NCBI RefSeq assembly: GCF_900100085.1
Contig: NZ_FNEJ01000023.1
Span: 1 to 64,000, forward strand
Source: Salipiger marinus
GTDB lineage: Bacteria; Pseudomonadota; Alphaproteobacteria; Rhodobacterales; Rhodobacteraceae
DNA length: 64,000 nt
Reading direction: 5' to 3'
In this document: positions 8,739 to 17,819 of the stretch, one piece after another
Numbering within the stretch: the first letter of the stretch is position 1
How the letters are laid out: the number at the start of each line of letters is the position of its first letter
The notes under the pieces: generated by a model
The model's database searches: none
Seen by the model: only the letters and a program-made list of their open reading frames with translations
What the model was told of the DNA's origin: nothing
Made by a program: the position numbers and the translations under genes

Positions 8739-8803
8739 GGCATGTCCTTTCGCGGCAGATATGGCGCGGGCATGTGACACCCGCATAACGTCCGGCAACG
8801 GCA

Positions 8804-8830
8804 CAGGCCCCGGAGATGATCCGGGGCCTG
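8804..8830 (-). terminator. Hairpin between alkaline phosphatase and the CPFC operon
   Basis: An 11-bp perfect stem (caggccccgga/tccggggcctg) with a 5-base loop (gatga) lies about 25 bases after the phosphatase stop. It has no marked T-run, so it may also act as a transcription-insulating hairpin. Confidence 0.5.
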
Positions 8831-8854
8831 CACATCCGTAACGCAGCGCCGGGA

Positions 8855-10348
8855 TTATTCGGCGGTAACGGCGTGGTTCATCACGTGGAAGATCACGTTC
8901 TGCTCGATCACGCCGCCAAACAGATGCGACCAGGGACCTCGGGCAAACACGGCCACGTCTTCGCCCGAATGGGTTTCAGAGGACATGGGGATCAGCGCCT
9001 GCTGCAGGTAGTCGGGATCGGTCGCTTCTTCTTCGGTCAGGTCCGGACGGCTGCCCGAGAAGGTGCCATCGGCCTGTTCGATCAGCACCGATCCGGCGCC
9101 GTTCAGGTAACCGGCCACGGTGTAGGGCTTGCCATCGGCGCCAAGGTTCGGCGTGCCGTTATGTTCGATGCCCGCTTCGTTCTCTTCCATGCAGAGACCG
9201 ACGATGTTGGAGCCGCGCCCGCAATAGCCGTTGAAGGAGATGGCGTGCTCGTGGTCGGCGGTGACGATGATCAGCGTGTCTTCGGCATTGGTCAGCTCCA
9301 TCGCCTTGGCGATGGCATCGGCAAAGGCCTTGCCGTCAGCCAGCACGCGATAAAGGTTGCCTTCGTGGTTGGCATGGTCGACGCGGCCCGCTTCGATCGA
9401 CAGGTAGAAGCCTTCGTCATTGGTGGACAGGGCTTCGATCGCGGCTTCGGTCATTTCCGCCAGCGAGGGCTCGCCGGTGCGGTCATGTTCGTATTTCATG
9501 TGGCTGGCCTCAAAAAGGCCAAGGATGGGCGCGTTGTTGCCTGCGGTCAGGGCAGAGAAATCCTCTTCGCCGAACACGACCTGCGCGCCGAGCCCCGTGG
9601 CTTCTTCCACCAGATTGCGGCCATCGGTCCGCTTGCCGGTCTTGCCTTCCACATCGGTCACGTCGGTCGGCAGGAAATGCGCGCGGCCCCCGCCGAACGC
9701 CACGTCGATCACGCCTGCCTGCATCTGGTCGATCAGCTGTGCGGCGATGTCCTTCTGCTCGCAGCCTTCGGGCAGGGCAGAGTTGTCTTCCCAGTCGCGG
9801 CTCACGGTGCGGGCATAGACCGCTGCCGGGGTCGCGTGGGTGATGCGCGCGGTGGAGATGACGCCAACCGACTTGCCCATCTCGGTCGCGATTTCCGAAA
9901 ACAGCTTGGTCCCGGCATCAGCCCCGGCGGCGCAGTCTTCGACAGCCACGGTGTCCATGATGTTGATCATGCCGTTCTTGCCCTTGACGCCCGAGTTCAT
10001 CGCCATGGCGGTGGGGGCGGAGTCGGGGGTCTGGCCGTTCGAGGAATAGGTCTTCACCAGCGCGACATGCGGGAAGGTTTCGTGAGGCTGGACATACTCA
10101 TCCCCCAGACCGCCTTCCTGCTGGCCGGAGAACAGGCGGATGGCGTAGTTGGTGCCCACGCCGTTGCCGTCTGCGGTGAACAGGATCACGTTCTTGGCGG
10201 TCGCGGTGTTCGGCTGCACGGCCAGACGCTCGGCGATGGTGTCCTGAGCGGCCTGATACCAGTCGGACCCGGCCTGCGGCAGATCCTGAGCCGAAGCGAC
10301 AGTGGCAAGGCCGAGGACGGCGGCGGTGGAAAGGAGAATCTGTTTCAT
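8855..10348 (-). CDS. Alkaline phosphatase (PhoA family)
   Basis: 497 residues from ATG at 10348, with GGAG about 8 bases upstream. A signal peptide (1-20, ends VASAQ) exports it to the periplasm. Active-site features are visible: NVILFTADGNG (metal Asp), TPDSAPTAMAMNSG around the phosphorylated Ser, GRVDHANHEGN, VTADHEH, and ETHSGEDVAVFA near the C-terminus. The family hydrolyses phosphomonoesters to release phosphate. Upstream, a GTGACAG (10392-10398) reads CTGTCAC on the gene strand, resembling half of a Pho box. I could not find a convincing second half at the expected spacing, so PhoB control is only a possibility. Confidence 0.92.
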   Translation of the reverse strand: MKQILLSTAAVLGLATVASAQDLPQAGSDWYQAAQDTIAERLAVQPNTATAKNVILFTADGNGVGTNYAIRLFSGQQEGGLGDEYVQPHETFPHVALVKTYSSNGQTPDSAPTAMAMNSGVKGKNGMINIMDTVAVEDCAAGADAGTKLFSEIATEMGKSVGVISTARITHATPAAVYARTVSRDWEDNSALPEGCEQKDIAAQLIDQMQAGVIDVAFGGGRAHFLPTDVTDVEGKTGKRTDGRNLVEEATGLGAQVVFGEEDFSALTAGNNAPILGLFEASHMKYEHDRTGEPSLAEMTEAAIEALSTNDEGFYLSIEAGRVDHANHEGNLYRVLADGKAFADAIAKAMELTNAEDTLIIVTADHEHAISFNGYCGRGSNIVGLCMEENEAGIEHNGTPNLGADGKPYTVAGYLNGAGSVLIEQADGTFSGSRPDLTEEEATDPDYLQQALIPMSSETHSGEDVAVFARGPWSHLFGGVIEQNVIFHVMNHAVTAE

Positions 10349-10473
10349 GATTGGGCTCCATGACAATCTGCGCGGACCCTAGGAGCGTCAGGTGACAGAT
10401 ATGTGATCCAGTCGGATTTTTCCTTTGATTTTGCGACGTTATAATATAGCATCAGAACCTGCGGGGGCGACCG

Positions 10474-10520
10474 GAAAAGGCGCCGCGCCCCCGCGCTCCG
10501 GTCCGGAGGCGGGGGCGCGG
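10474..10520 (-). terminator. Rho-independent terminator after the peptide-binding protein gene
   Basis: A 12-bp perfect GC stem (10483-10494 with 10509-10520), whose loop is itself partly palindromic, lies 7 bases after the stop codon. On the minus strand it is followed by CGCCTTTTCC. It is a good candidate for ending the 10527-12224 transcript. Confidence 0.7.
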
Positions 10521-10526
10521 CCTGTG

Positions 10527-12224
10527 TCAGTCGGCGCGGTGCCAGTCGGCGATGTTCCAGATCTGGCTGTCCCAGCTGTTCATCCGCACGCCTTCCAGCG
10601 TCGCCGCCTTGCCCGAGATGGTGTGGCGGTGGATCAGCGGCAGGATGGAATAGGACTCCACCAGCAGGTCGTTCATGGCCCGCCCGATCCGGCCCCGGTC
10701 CTCCAGCGATCCGGCGGTGCGGAATTCCCGGATCAGCGCCTCATAGGGCTCGGAACAGAAGCGCTGGATGTTGTTGCCCTGCCACTGCGTCGCGGGCGAG
10801 GGGATATTGGCGCAGCTCCAGTTGCCAAGGAAGGCTTCGGGATCCTGTCCCTTGGCGTTGTCCGTATACATCTGGACATCGGCAAAGAATTTCTGCCGCG
10901 TGTCGGGTGAACCGGGATCGCCGCCAAAGAACACCGAAGCGTCGATGTTGCGCAGCTCCGTCTCCACGCCGATCTGCCGCCACCAGTCCTTGATCAGCGC
11001 CTGACTGTCCTGCCGCACGCCATTGGTCGAGGTCTGGAACAGCAGCGACAGCTTGCGCCCGTCGCGGTCGCGGATGCCGTCCCCATCGCTGTCGGTCCAG
11101 CCCGCCTCGTCCAGCAGGGCGGCGGCGCGGTCCAGATCCTGCGTCGCACAGTCCGCATGGGTGTCAGAGGCGTAAAGCGCGGGCGTTGGCACCACGGCGC
11201 AGCCCGGCACCCCCGCATCGCCATAAAGCGCCTCGGCGATCACCGCGCGGTCGATGGCCAGCGACAGCGCCTGTCCGACCCGTGGATCGGTAAAGGCCGG
11301 ATGCGCCCCGCCCGCCACGGTGGCGCGCGCCTCGCCAAGCGCGGGGTCGGGATCGGTCTGGTTCAGGAACAGGAACTCCACCGCCGGGCTGTCCGAGGTG
11401 ATCACCTCGCCCGGGCCGCCGGTCATCTGCGCCAGAATGTCGGGCGACAGCTGCAGGTTCCACGCATAATCCACCTCGCCCGTCTGCAGCACCGCCCGCG
11501 CCGCAGAGGCCGGATCGCCGCCGCCCTTGATCGTCACCGTGGCGAAGGCGGGCTTGTCCGCCTCGCGGTATTCGGGGTTGAGCGTGTAGGTGATCACGTC
11601 ATTGGCGCGGAACTCCTCCACCCGGTAGGGGCCGGTGCCGATGGGATAGGTGTTCTGTTCGGTGCATTGCGCGACGCGGGCGCCGGTGCAGTCGGCAAAC
11701 TGCGCCTCCTGCAGCAGCGGCGCTTCGGAACTGACAAGGGCGGTATAGGGATAGGGCTTCGGTTCCGAAAAGCGGATTTCAACGCGCCGCTCGTCCAGGG
11801 CCACCACCTCTGCCACCCCGTCGAACAGCGACAGCGCGGCGCAGCCGCTTTGGTCATCCGTGCAGTAGCGCCATGTAAAGATCGCGTCCTGCGGCGTGAC
11901 CGGGCTGCCATCGGCCCATGTCAGCCCCTCGCGCAGGGTCCATGTGATGCGGGTCAGGTCGGCGCTGACCCCGCCGTTTTCCAGCGTGGGAATGCTTTCG
12001 GCCAGCACCGGCACCAGCGCGCCGGTCTCGTCGAAGCGCGCCAGCGGCTCCAGCACCAGCGAGGCGGCCTCCACCTCCTTGGCGATGCCCGACAGATAGG
12101 GGTTCATCGTCGACGCGGCCTGCCAGTACAGAATGCGCAGGTCGCCGTCGCTGCCGCGTTCGGCGGTGGCGGTCATCGGAAGCAGCGTCAGCGCCGTTCC
12201 GACCATCCATGAAAAGGTCTTCAT
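10527..12224 (-). CDS. Periplasmic peptide-type ABC substrate-binding protein (SBP_bac_5), no permease nearby
   Basis: 565 residues from ATG at 12224, which has AGGAGA upstream; a longer GTG-started frame exists but is less likely. A signal peptide (1-22, ends ATAERG) is followed by family 5 binding-protein features: LRILYWQAASTMNPYL, LVLEPLARFDETG, ITWTLREGLTWADGSPVT, and IGTGPYRVEEF. Such proteins capture oligopeptides or other amine compounds for Opp/Dpp-type importers. No membrane or ATPase subunit gene lies beside it, so it must use a transporter encoded elsewhere. It is divergent from the rpiR-amidohydrolase-oxidase operon, suggesting shared control and a related substrate. Confidence 0.92.
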   Translation of the reverse strand: MKTFSWMVGTALTLLPMTATAERGSDGDLRILYWQAASTMNPYLSGIAKEVEAASLVLEPLARFDETGALVPVLAESIPTLENGGVSADLTRITWTLREGLTWADGSPVTPQDAIFTWRYCTDDQSGCAALSLFDGVAEVVALDERRVEIRFSEPKPYPYTALVSSEAPLLQEAQFADCTGARVAQCTEQNTYPIGTGPYRVEEFRANDVITYTLNPEYREADKPAFATVTIKGGGDPASAARAVLQTGEVDYAWNLQLSPDILAQMTGGPGEVITSDSPAVEFLFLNQTDPDPALGEARATVAGGAHPAFTDPRVGQALSLAIDRAVIAEALYGDAGVPGCAVVPTPALYASDTHADCATQDLDRAAALLDEAGWTDSDGDGIRDRDGRKLSLLFQTSTNGVRQDSQALIKDWWRQIGVETELRNIDASVFFGGDPGSPDTRQKFFADVQMYTDNAKGQDPEAFLGNWSCANIPSPATQWQGNNIQRFCSEPYEALIREFRTAGSLEDRGRIGRAMNDLLVESYSILPLIHRHTISGKAATLEGVRMNSWDSQIWNIADWHRAD

Positions 12225-12355
12225 CTGGGCTCTCCTGTCGGTGTCTGTGCCGGTCACCCTGCGCGGCCGGTCGGTGTTGGCTCCCGCGATGCGGCGGGCG
12301 CAGAGGCGGGGGCGGGTGTATTAAATGTTGCGTAGTCTTCATGATTCCGTCAACT

Positions 12356-12371
12356 TGTATCAAACGATACA
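12356..12371. promoter_or_regulatory. Candidate operator (TGTATC-N4-GATACA palindrome)
   Basis: A perfect 6-bp inverted repeat, TGTATC AAAC GATACA, sits 22 bases before the rpiR start and 130 bases from the divergent binding-protein start. A further half-site (TGTATT) occurs at 12317-12322. The region is AT-rich compared with its surroundings. The position fits autoregulation and divergent control by the RpiR-family protein; that pairing is an inference. Confidence 0.55.
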
Positions 12372-12392
12372 CAGGAATTACTGCGTCTTCCC

Positions 12393-13250
12393 ATGACATC
12401 CTCCGATGATCTTGCCGCCCGGCTGCGCAATTCGGCTGTATCTCAGGCCGAGCGGAAGCTGGCTGCGGCCTTTGCCGAAAACTTCCCCGCCAGCGCGCTG
12501 GGCACGGTCGAGGCGCTTGCTGGCCGCGCCGGGGTCAGCGGCCCCACCGTGCTGCGCTATCTGGCCAAGCTGGGCTTTGTCCGCTTCGCCGAATTTCAGG
12601 CGGCGGTGAAACAGGAGGTGGACCGGCAGCTGGGCTCGCCGCTGGTGCAGATGGACCACCCCGCAGAGCAGGCGGGCGGGGCAGGGGATCACCTTTATCG
12701 CCGGGTGCTGCTGATGCAGGCGGAAAGCTTCCGCCGCATGGCCGAACGGGTGGTGCCCGCCGAATTTGACGCCATCGCCGATCTGCTGGCCGATCCGAAA
12801 CTGACCATCCGGCCGCTGGGCGGACGCTACAGCCGCAACCTTGCGCAGCGTCTGGCGCTGCAGCTGGGGCAGGTGCGGGCCAATGTGGCGCTGCTGGAGC
12901 AGCCGCTGGGCTTTGCCTATGACGCGCTGGTGGATCTGGGACCGCGCGACGTGATCGTGCTGTTCGATTACCGCCGCTATCAGGAGGATCTGCTGCGCTT
13001 TGCCGAAGGCGCGCGGGCGGCGGGGGCGCGGATCGTGCTGCTGACCGATTTCTGGCGCTCTCCGGTGGCCGCGCTGGCAGAGGCGGTGCTGACCGCGCCG
13101 GATCAGTCTGCCTCGCCCTTCGGGTCGCGGGTGGTGCCCACGGCGCAGGTCGAGGCGCTGGTGGCGGCGGTGGTCGACCGCGACCGCGACGGCGCCAAGG
13201 ATCGCCTCGCCCGGCTGGAGGCGCTGCGCCGCCGCGGAGATCCGGCATGA
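12393..13250 (+). CDS. MurR/RpiR-family transcriptional regulator
   Basis: 285 residues. The N-terminal RpiR helix-turn-helix domain (about 1-80) shows VEALAGRAGVSGPTVLRYLAKLGF as recognition region. The C-terminal half (about 115-250) is a SIS sugar-isomerase-type sensing domain, including IRPLGGRYSRNLAQRL and DVIVLFDYRRYQ. RpiR proteins usually sense phosphorylated sugars or catabolic intermediates and control the genes next to them. The stop overlaps the start of the amidohydrolase gene (ATGA). A palindrome just upstream is the likely binding site. The ligand cannot be read from the sequence. Confidence 0.93.
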   Translation: MTSSDDLAARLRNSAVSQAERKLAAAFAENFPASALGTVEALAGRAGVSGPTVLRYLAKLGFVRFAEFQAAVKQEVDRQLGSPLVQMDHPAEQAGGAGDHLYRRVLLMQAESFRRMAERVVPAEFDAIADLLADPKLTIRPLGGRYSRNLAQRLALQLGQVRANVALLEQPLGFAYDALVDLGPRDVIVLFDYRRYQEDLLRFAEGARAAGARIVLLTDFWRSPVAALAEAVLTAPDQSASPFGSRVVPTAQVEALVAAVVDRDRDGAKDRLARLEALRRRGDPA

Positions 13251-13987
13251 TCGAGGCGCCCGTCCTGCTGAACCCCGAAGGCCGCTTTCCCGGGCTGATC
13301 GTCGTCGATCACGCAGGCACCGCCACGCCCGCCCGCTTCGGCGCGCTGGGTCTGGCCGAGAACTGGCGGCACACCCATCATTTCTGCGATCTGGGCGTGG
13401 CGCCGCTGGCCCAAGCGCTGGCGCAGCGGCTGGATGCGCCGGTGCTGCTGGGCACGGTCAGCCGGCTGGTGATCGACCTGAACCGCTGGCTGGACGATCC
13501 GCGCTCGATCCTGACGCAGGTGGAGGGCGTGCCCGTGCCCGGCAATGTCACGCTGGACCCAGCAACACGCCGGGCGCGGCAGGACGCGATCTTCTGGCCC
13601 TATCATGCCGCGATCACCTCGGTCTGGGACCGGGTCACCCGCCGCCACCGCGACCCGCTGTTTTTTGCCCTGCACAGCTGCACCCGGCAGTTCGGCGGGC
13701 AGCGCCGCCCGTGGGATGGTGGCACGATCTGGAACGAGGCGCCGACGCTCGCCCATCCGCTGCTGGAGGCGCTGGGCACGTTAGGCCTCACGCTGGGCGA
13801 CAACCAGCCCTATTCCGGGCGCGAAGGCGCCTACACGCTTGACCGGCACACATGGGGCAGCGGCTATCGCGCCTGCGGGTTCGAGGTGTCCAATGACCTG
13901 CTGGAGACGCCGCAGGGGCAGGCGGACTGGGCCAACCGGCTGGGCGACGCGCTGTCCACGCTGACACAGACAGGGGCAGTGGCATGA
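13247..13987 (+). CDS. N-formylglutamate amidohydrolase family protein
   Basis: 246 residues, matching the FGase family. Recognisable blocks are GLIVVDHAGTATPARFG near the N-terminus, NRWLDDP, YHAAITSVWD, FFALHSCTRQ (metal-ligand His and catalytic region), and NQPYSGREGAYTLDRH. Classical members hydrolyse N-formyl-L-glutamate to glutamate and formate in histidine breakdown, but no other hut genes are here. In this operon it lies between an RpiR regulator and a FAD amine oxidase, overlapping both by 4 bases. It may act on another N-acylated or gamma-glutamyl-type compound. The family call is firm, the substrate is not. Confidence 0.88.
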   Translation: MIEAPVLLNPEGRFPGLIVVDHAGTATPARFGALGLAENWRHTHHFCDLGVAPLAQALAQRLDAPVLLGTVSRLVIDLNRWLDDPRSILTQVEGVPVPGNVTLDPATRRARQDAIFWPYHAAITSVWDRVTRRHRDPLFFALHSCTRQFGGQRRPWDGGTIWNEAPTLAHPLLEALGTLGLTLGDNQPYSGREGAYTLDRHTWGSGYRACGFEVSNDLLETPQGQADWANRLGDALSTLTQTGAVA

Positions 13988-15255
13988 CAGACCAGATCTT
14001 TCGGATTCCGCCCTATGCGCTGACCGCGCTCTGCGCGCCGCAGGCCGGGCCGCTGCGGGGCAGCCTGCGTGTCGACGTGGCGCTGGTGGGGGCGGGGTTC
14101 AGCGGCTGCATCGCCGCGCTGGAGCTAAGCCGCCGTGGCCTGTCGGTGGCGCTGATCGAGGCGGGGGAGGTCGGGCAGGGCGGGTCCGGGCGCAACCACG
14201 GCCAGTGCATTCCCGTCTTCGGCTATCTTGACGAAACCCAGCTGCCCCCCGCAGGCTTTGCCCTGCTGCGCGACGCGGGCAGGCTGGTCTTTGACCAGAT
14301 CGCCGAACTGGGCATCGCCTGCGACCCGGTGCAGAAGGGCTGGCTGCAGGCCGCGCATTCCGCAAAGGGGCTGGAGCGGGCGCGCGCCACCCATGCCAGA
14401 TATGCCGCCCTTGGCAAGGCAGATGCGTTTCTGGACCCGGAGGAGATTGCGGCGCTCAGCGGCGTGTCCGGCACCTTTGGCGGCTGGCTGCATCGCGATG
14501 GCGGCCATCTGAACCCGCTGGCCTATGTGCGCGGCCTTGCACGGGCGGCGCAGGCGGCGGGCGCGCGGCTTCACACCCGGACACCTGTCACCGGGCTGCG
14601 GCGCGGGCGGGACGGCGCGTGGACCCTTGCCACCCCGGAGGGAGAGATCACCGCCCGCAAGGTCGGGCTGGCCACCAATGCCTATGGCATGGGGGCGGTG
14701 CCCGCGCGGATGCGGGCAAGCCTTGTGCCCATGACCTCTTACGCCATTGCCAGCGCACCGCTGCAGCCGCACCAGCGCGCCGCCGTGCTGCCTTCGGGCG
14801 TGAATTTCAGCGACACGCGGCGCGATCCGATGTTCTTTCGGGTCGATGCCACGGGGCGCATCATCACCGGCGGGCTGGTGGAACTGCGGCGCGGGCGGTG
14901 GACCGCACCCACCGTCGCCGAACAGGGGGCGCGGCTGGCGCGGCGGTTCCCGGAACTGCAGGGGCTGGTCTGGACCCATCACTGGACCGGCACCGTCGGC
15001 ATTTCGGCGCGGCAGCGCCCGGCGATCTTTGAACTGGAGGAGGGGCTCTGGGGGCTTCTGGGCTATTCCGGGCGCGGCGTGCCCACCTCTGCGGTGCTGG
15101 GCCGGGCCTTTGCCGCCACGCTGACCGATCCGGCAGAGGGCGCGCGGCTCTGGCCCGCCGATCCGCCCGCGCGCATCCCTGCGGGGCGGCTGATCGGGCT
15201 TGCGGTGCAGAGCCTGCGCGGCCCGGTGAACAAGCTGCGCGACCGGCTGTCCTGA
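13984..15255 (+). CDS. FAD-dependent oxidoreductase, DAO family (PuuB/gamma-glutamylputrescine-oxidase-like)
   Basis: 423 residues. A dinucleotide-binding motif at about 30-60 (VDVALVGAGFSGCIAALELSRRG then LIEAGEVGQGGSGRNHGQ) identifies the DAO flavoprotein fold. The C-terminal part has GLWGLLGYSGRGVPTSAVLG, which closes the FAD site. Related enzymes oxidise gamma-glutamylputrescine, sarcosine or other secondary amines with oxygen. The gene ends the rpiR operon (ATGA overlap with the amidohydrolase). Together with the divergent peptide-type binding protein it suggests catabolism of an amine or N-blocked amino acid. Confidence 0.88.
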   Translation: MTDQIFRIPPYALTALCAPQAGPLRGSLRVDVALVGAGFSGCIAALELSRRGLSVALIEAGEVGQGGSGRNHGQCIPVFGYLDETQLPPAGFALLRDAGRLVFDQIAELGIACDPVQKGWLQAAHSAKGLERARATHARYAALGKADAFLDPEEIAALSGVSGTFGGWLHRDGGHLNPLAYVRGLARAAQAAGARLHTRTPVTGLRRGRDGAWTLATPEGEITARKVGLATNAYGMGAVPARMRASLVPMTSYAIASAPLQPHQRAAVLPSGVNFSDTRRDPMFFRVDATGRIITGGLVELRRGRWTAPTVAEQGARLARRFPELQGLVWTHHWTGTVGISARQRPAIFELEEGLWGLLGYSGRGVPTSAVLGRAFAATLTDPAEGARLWPADPPARIPAGRLIGLAVQSLRGPVNKLRDRLS

Positions 15256-15368
15256 TCCGGGGGCCGGCGGGGTCTGCCCGCGGCGGCGCATCGGCACCGC
15301 TGGCGCGGCTTCACCTGCGGTCCCCGATGGGCTAAGGGCAGCGCAGACTTCGGGACAGGGACATTGCC

Positions 15369-16040
15369 ATGCTGCCTTGGGAACTTCTGGCCACGGCATC
15401 GGCGCCGCAGGGCGACACGCTGCGCCTGCTGCGGCGCGGCACCGAATATTCCATCCGGCTGGAGGGCGGCAACGAGCTGATGAACAGCCGTCTGGGCGGG
15501 TCAGAGGAATCGCTGGCCACGCTGACGCTGGACCGGATCGGCGCCCGTCCCGCGCCGCGGCTGCTGATCGGCGGGCTGGGGATGGGTTTCACCCTGCGCG
15601 CCGCCCTTGCCGCCACGCCCGCCGCCGCGCAGGTGGTGGTGTCGGAAATCGTGCCCGACCTGATCGGCTGGGCGCGTGGCCCCATGGCCGAGGTGTTCGG
15701 CGGCTGTCTGGAGGATCCGCGCGTGCTGCTGCGTGCGGGCGATGTGGCGGCAGAGATCCGGACCGCCGCACCCCCCTATGACGCGATCCTGCTGGATGTG
15801 GACAACGGCCCCGATGGCCTGACCCGCGCGGGCAATGACGGGCTTTATGGCGAAGCTGGCCTGCGGGCGGCGCATTGCGCGCTTAGCCCCGGCGGTGTGC
15901 TGGCGGTCTGGTCCGCCGCCCCCGATCCCGCCTTCACCCGGCGGCTGGGGCGCTGCGGCTTTCAGGCCGAGACGCACAGCGTGCCGGCAGGGCGGGGCAA
16001 GCGCGGCCCCCGGCACATCATCTGGACCGCCCGGCGCTAG
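15369..16040 (+). CDS. Spermidine-synthase-like SAM-binding protein
   Basis: 223 residues with a Rossmann fold typical of the spermidine synthase/methyltransferase superfamily. LLIGGLGMGFTLRAAL is the nucleotide-binding loop, VVSEIVPDLIGWA follows strand 2, and DAILLDVDNGPDGLT is the acidic motif after strand 4. It is shorter than true spermidine synthases and lacks an obvious N-terminal oligomerisation domain. Proteins of this type are annotated as spermidine synthase-like without proven polyamine activity. It stands alone, convergent with the SARP regulator (the stops are 2 bases apart). Confidence 0.8.
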   Translation: MLPWELLATASAPQGDTLRLLRRGTEYSIRLEGGNELMNSRLGGSEESLATLTLDRIGARPAPRLLIGGLGMGFTLRAALAATPAAAQVVVSEIVPDLIGWARGPMAEVFGGCLEDPRVLLRAGDVAAEIRTAAPPYDAILLDVDNGPDGLTRAGNDGLYGEAGLRAAHCALSPGGVLAVWSAAPDPAFTRRLGRCGFQAETHSVPAGRGKRGPRHIIWTARR

Positions 16041-16041
16041 G

Positions 16042-17670
16042 TCACAGCAGCGCGCGGATCGGCTCCAGCAGGCCCTTGCTGCGCAGGGTGCGCACCGGAT
16101 AGGCGTCATCATTCACCAGCCGGTCAAGGCTGAAGCCCGGCTCGATCCGGGCCAGCCGTTCGGCCACGGCGCGCGCCTTCTCCAGCTGCCCGTCCAGCGC
16201 GTAAAGCGCCAGCAGATGCCGGTGCGCGGGCCGGAAGGAGGGCGCGGCGCGGGCCGCCGCCTCTCCGGCCTCGATGGCCATATGCGGCTCGTTGCAGGCC
16301 ACGCTGACGATGCAGTGATACAGATCCCACCAGTGGCGGAACGGCGAATGCCGCGCGATGCTGCGGGCGTGGCGCGACATGTCCAGCGCCTGCCGGTGAT
16401 CCCCCGCCAGCATCCGCGCCACCGCCAGCGACAGCCAGCCAAAGCCTCCCGCCGGGTTGCGGTCCACCGAGCGTTCCGCCAGTTCAAGCCCGCCCGCCGC
16501 ATCCCCCATCGCCATGACCCGCACCTGACTGACCAGCGCCTGCACCAGCGCGTTGTCGGCGCCCTGTTCCAGCGCCTTGTGGTTCAGCATCTGGGTTTCT
16601 TCGTAAAGTGCGGCCAGATCCGGCTCCAGCAGCTCGATCATCTGGATGGTGCGGATCAGGCTGCGCCACGCGATATAGATGCCGTTGCGGTCGACCTCAT
16701 GCGCCTGCAGCAGCAGGCTGTCTGCCTCGCGCAGCGCGTCCGGCTGGAAGGTGAACATGCGATAAAGCGCCAGCCGCGCCAGCGCCGTGGCCCGGGCTTC
16801 GGGGCGGGCATTTTCGATGGCCAGCGGCAGGCGGCCCAGCGTGCGGTCCGCCGCCTCGAAGATCATCGCGCAGATCGCGTCGTCAGAGCCAAGGATGGTC
16901 TCTGCCGACACGATGGGCTGCAGCTTGGAATAGAGGATGCGCGCCGAGGGAAGATGCACCACCTTGGCAAAGACATGCAGCCTGCCGTCGCTGTCCATCA
17001 GATCGCAGGTGATTTCCAGATCGCCGCGATCCTCGGCGCCCGCATCCACATGCCGCCCGGACTGCCGCCATGCCCGCACCTGTTCGGCGATGTTTTCGCC
17101 GATGCGGTTGGCAAGGATGTCGCCCAGCACCTCGGGCAGGCCGGTGCCGTTCAGGCTGGTGCGGCAGCGGATCAGCAGCCCGCCGGGCAGAGCGGGCCGC
17201 GCCGCCCCCACCCTGTCGGCAAAGCGCGAGCGTTCGCTGCGCAGCCAGTCCTCGAATTCGGGATCGCGCACGTCCAGCCCTTCAAGCAGGTCGAACCCGT
17301 CTTCGATGCGGAACTCGTTTTCCAGCACGTCCACATGCAGGCGGGCCGGATCCAGCCAGACGCTGCTGCGGTCGGCCCCCAGCACATCCTCCCACGGACC
17401 CAGGCTCCGGCGCAGCTTGCTGAGCGCCTGCCGCAGATTCGCGCTGGCCTGTTCGGGGGCAAAACTGGACCACAGCTTGTCTTCCACCCAGCGGCGCGGG
17501 CGGCGCATGCCGGGCGACAGCATCAGCAGGGCCAGAACGCCCTGATTCTTGGCGCCCTGCGGGGTGATGTCGACGCAGTCGGGTCCGGTCACGCGCAGCG
17601 GACCGATCATCTCCACCCGCAACAGCTGTCCGTCGGTCGTCACACTCCTGTCCCCGCGGCGAGACCTCAC
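16042..17670 (-). CDS. SARP-type transcriptional regulator with TPR-like C-terminus
   Basis: 542 residues from GTG at 17670; a GTG at 17642 is an alternative, and neither has a clear ribosome-binding site. Residues about 15-115 form an OmpR-like winged helix as in SARP/BTAD regulators (ITPQGAKNQGVLALLML, WVEDKLWSSFAPEQASANLRQALSKLRRSLG). A bacterial transcriptional-activator-like region (about 115-190) follows. The remainder is helical repeat sequence resembling tetratricopeptides (for example GLELAERSVDRNPAGGFGWL and RHLLALYALDGQLEKA). It has no kinase or receiver domain. It is divergent, with a gap of about 150 bases, from the GGQ-repeat haloperoxidase gene, which it probably controls; that is an inference from position. 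Confidence 0.85.
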   Translation of the reverse strand: MRSRRGDRSVTTDGQLLRVEMIGPLRVTGPDCVDITPQGAKNQGVLALLMLSPGMRRPRRWVEDKLWSSFAPEQASANLRQALSKLRRSLGPWEDVLGADRSSVWLDPARLHVDVLENEFRIEDGFDLLEGLDVRDPEFEDWLRSERSRFADRVGAARPALPGGLLIRCRTSLNGTGLPEVLGDILANRIGENIAEQVRAWRQSGRHVDAGAEDRGDLEITCDLMDSDGRLHVFAKVVHLPSARILYSKLQPIVSAETILGSDDAICAMIFEAADRTLGRLPLAIENARPEARATALARLALYRMFTFQPDALREADSLLLQAHEVDRNGIYIAWRSLIRTIQMIELLEPDLAALYEETQMLNHKALEQGADNALVQALVSQVRVMAMGDAAGGLELAERSVDRNPAGGFGWLSLAVARMLAGDHRQALDMSRHARSIARHSPFRHWWDLYHCIVSVACNEPHMAIEAGEAAARAAPSFRPAHRHLLALYALDGQLEKARAVAERLARIEPGFSLDRLVNDDAYPVRTLRSKGLLEPIRALL

Positions 17671-17819
17671 CGGGGTTTACGCTAGCACCACCTCACGTTT
17701 GCGGCAACGGGCGTGAAATGATCGTTAATTGTTTCGAGGGGGGCTGAAATTCCTTTGACCGAACTTGCGGCAGCCCGATTAGATGCAGGGCGGACAGGGC
17801 TGCAGCATACGGGGGCAGG

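Noticed and set aside
10392..10398. Pho-box half-site upstream of alkaline phosphatase
   Set aside because: CTGTCAC matches one half, but no second half at 11-bp spacing is convincing. Kept only as a remark in the gene entry.
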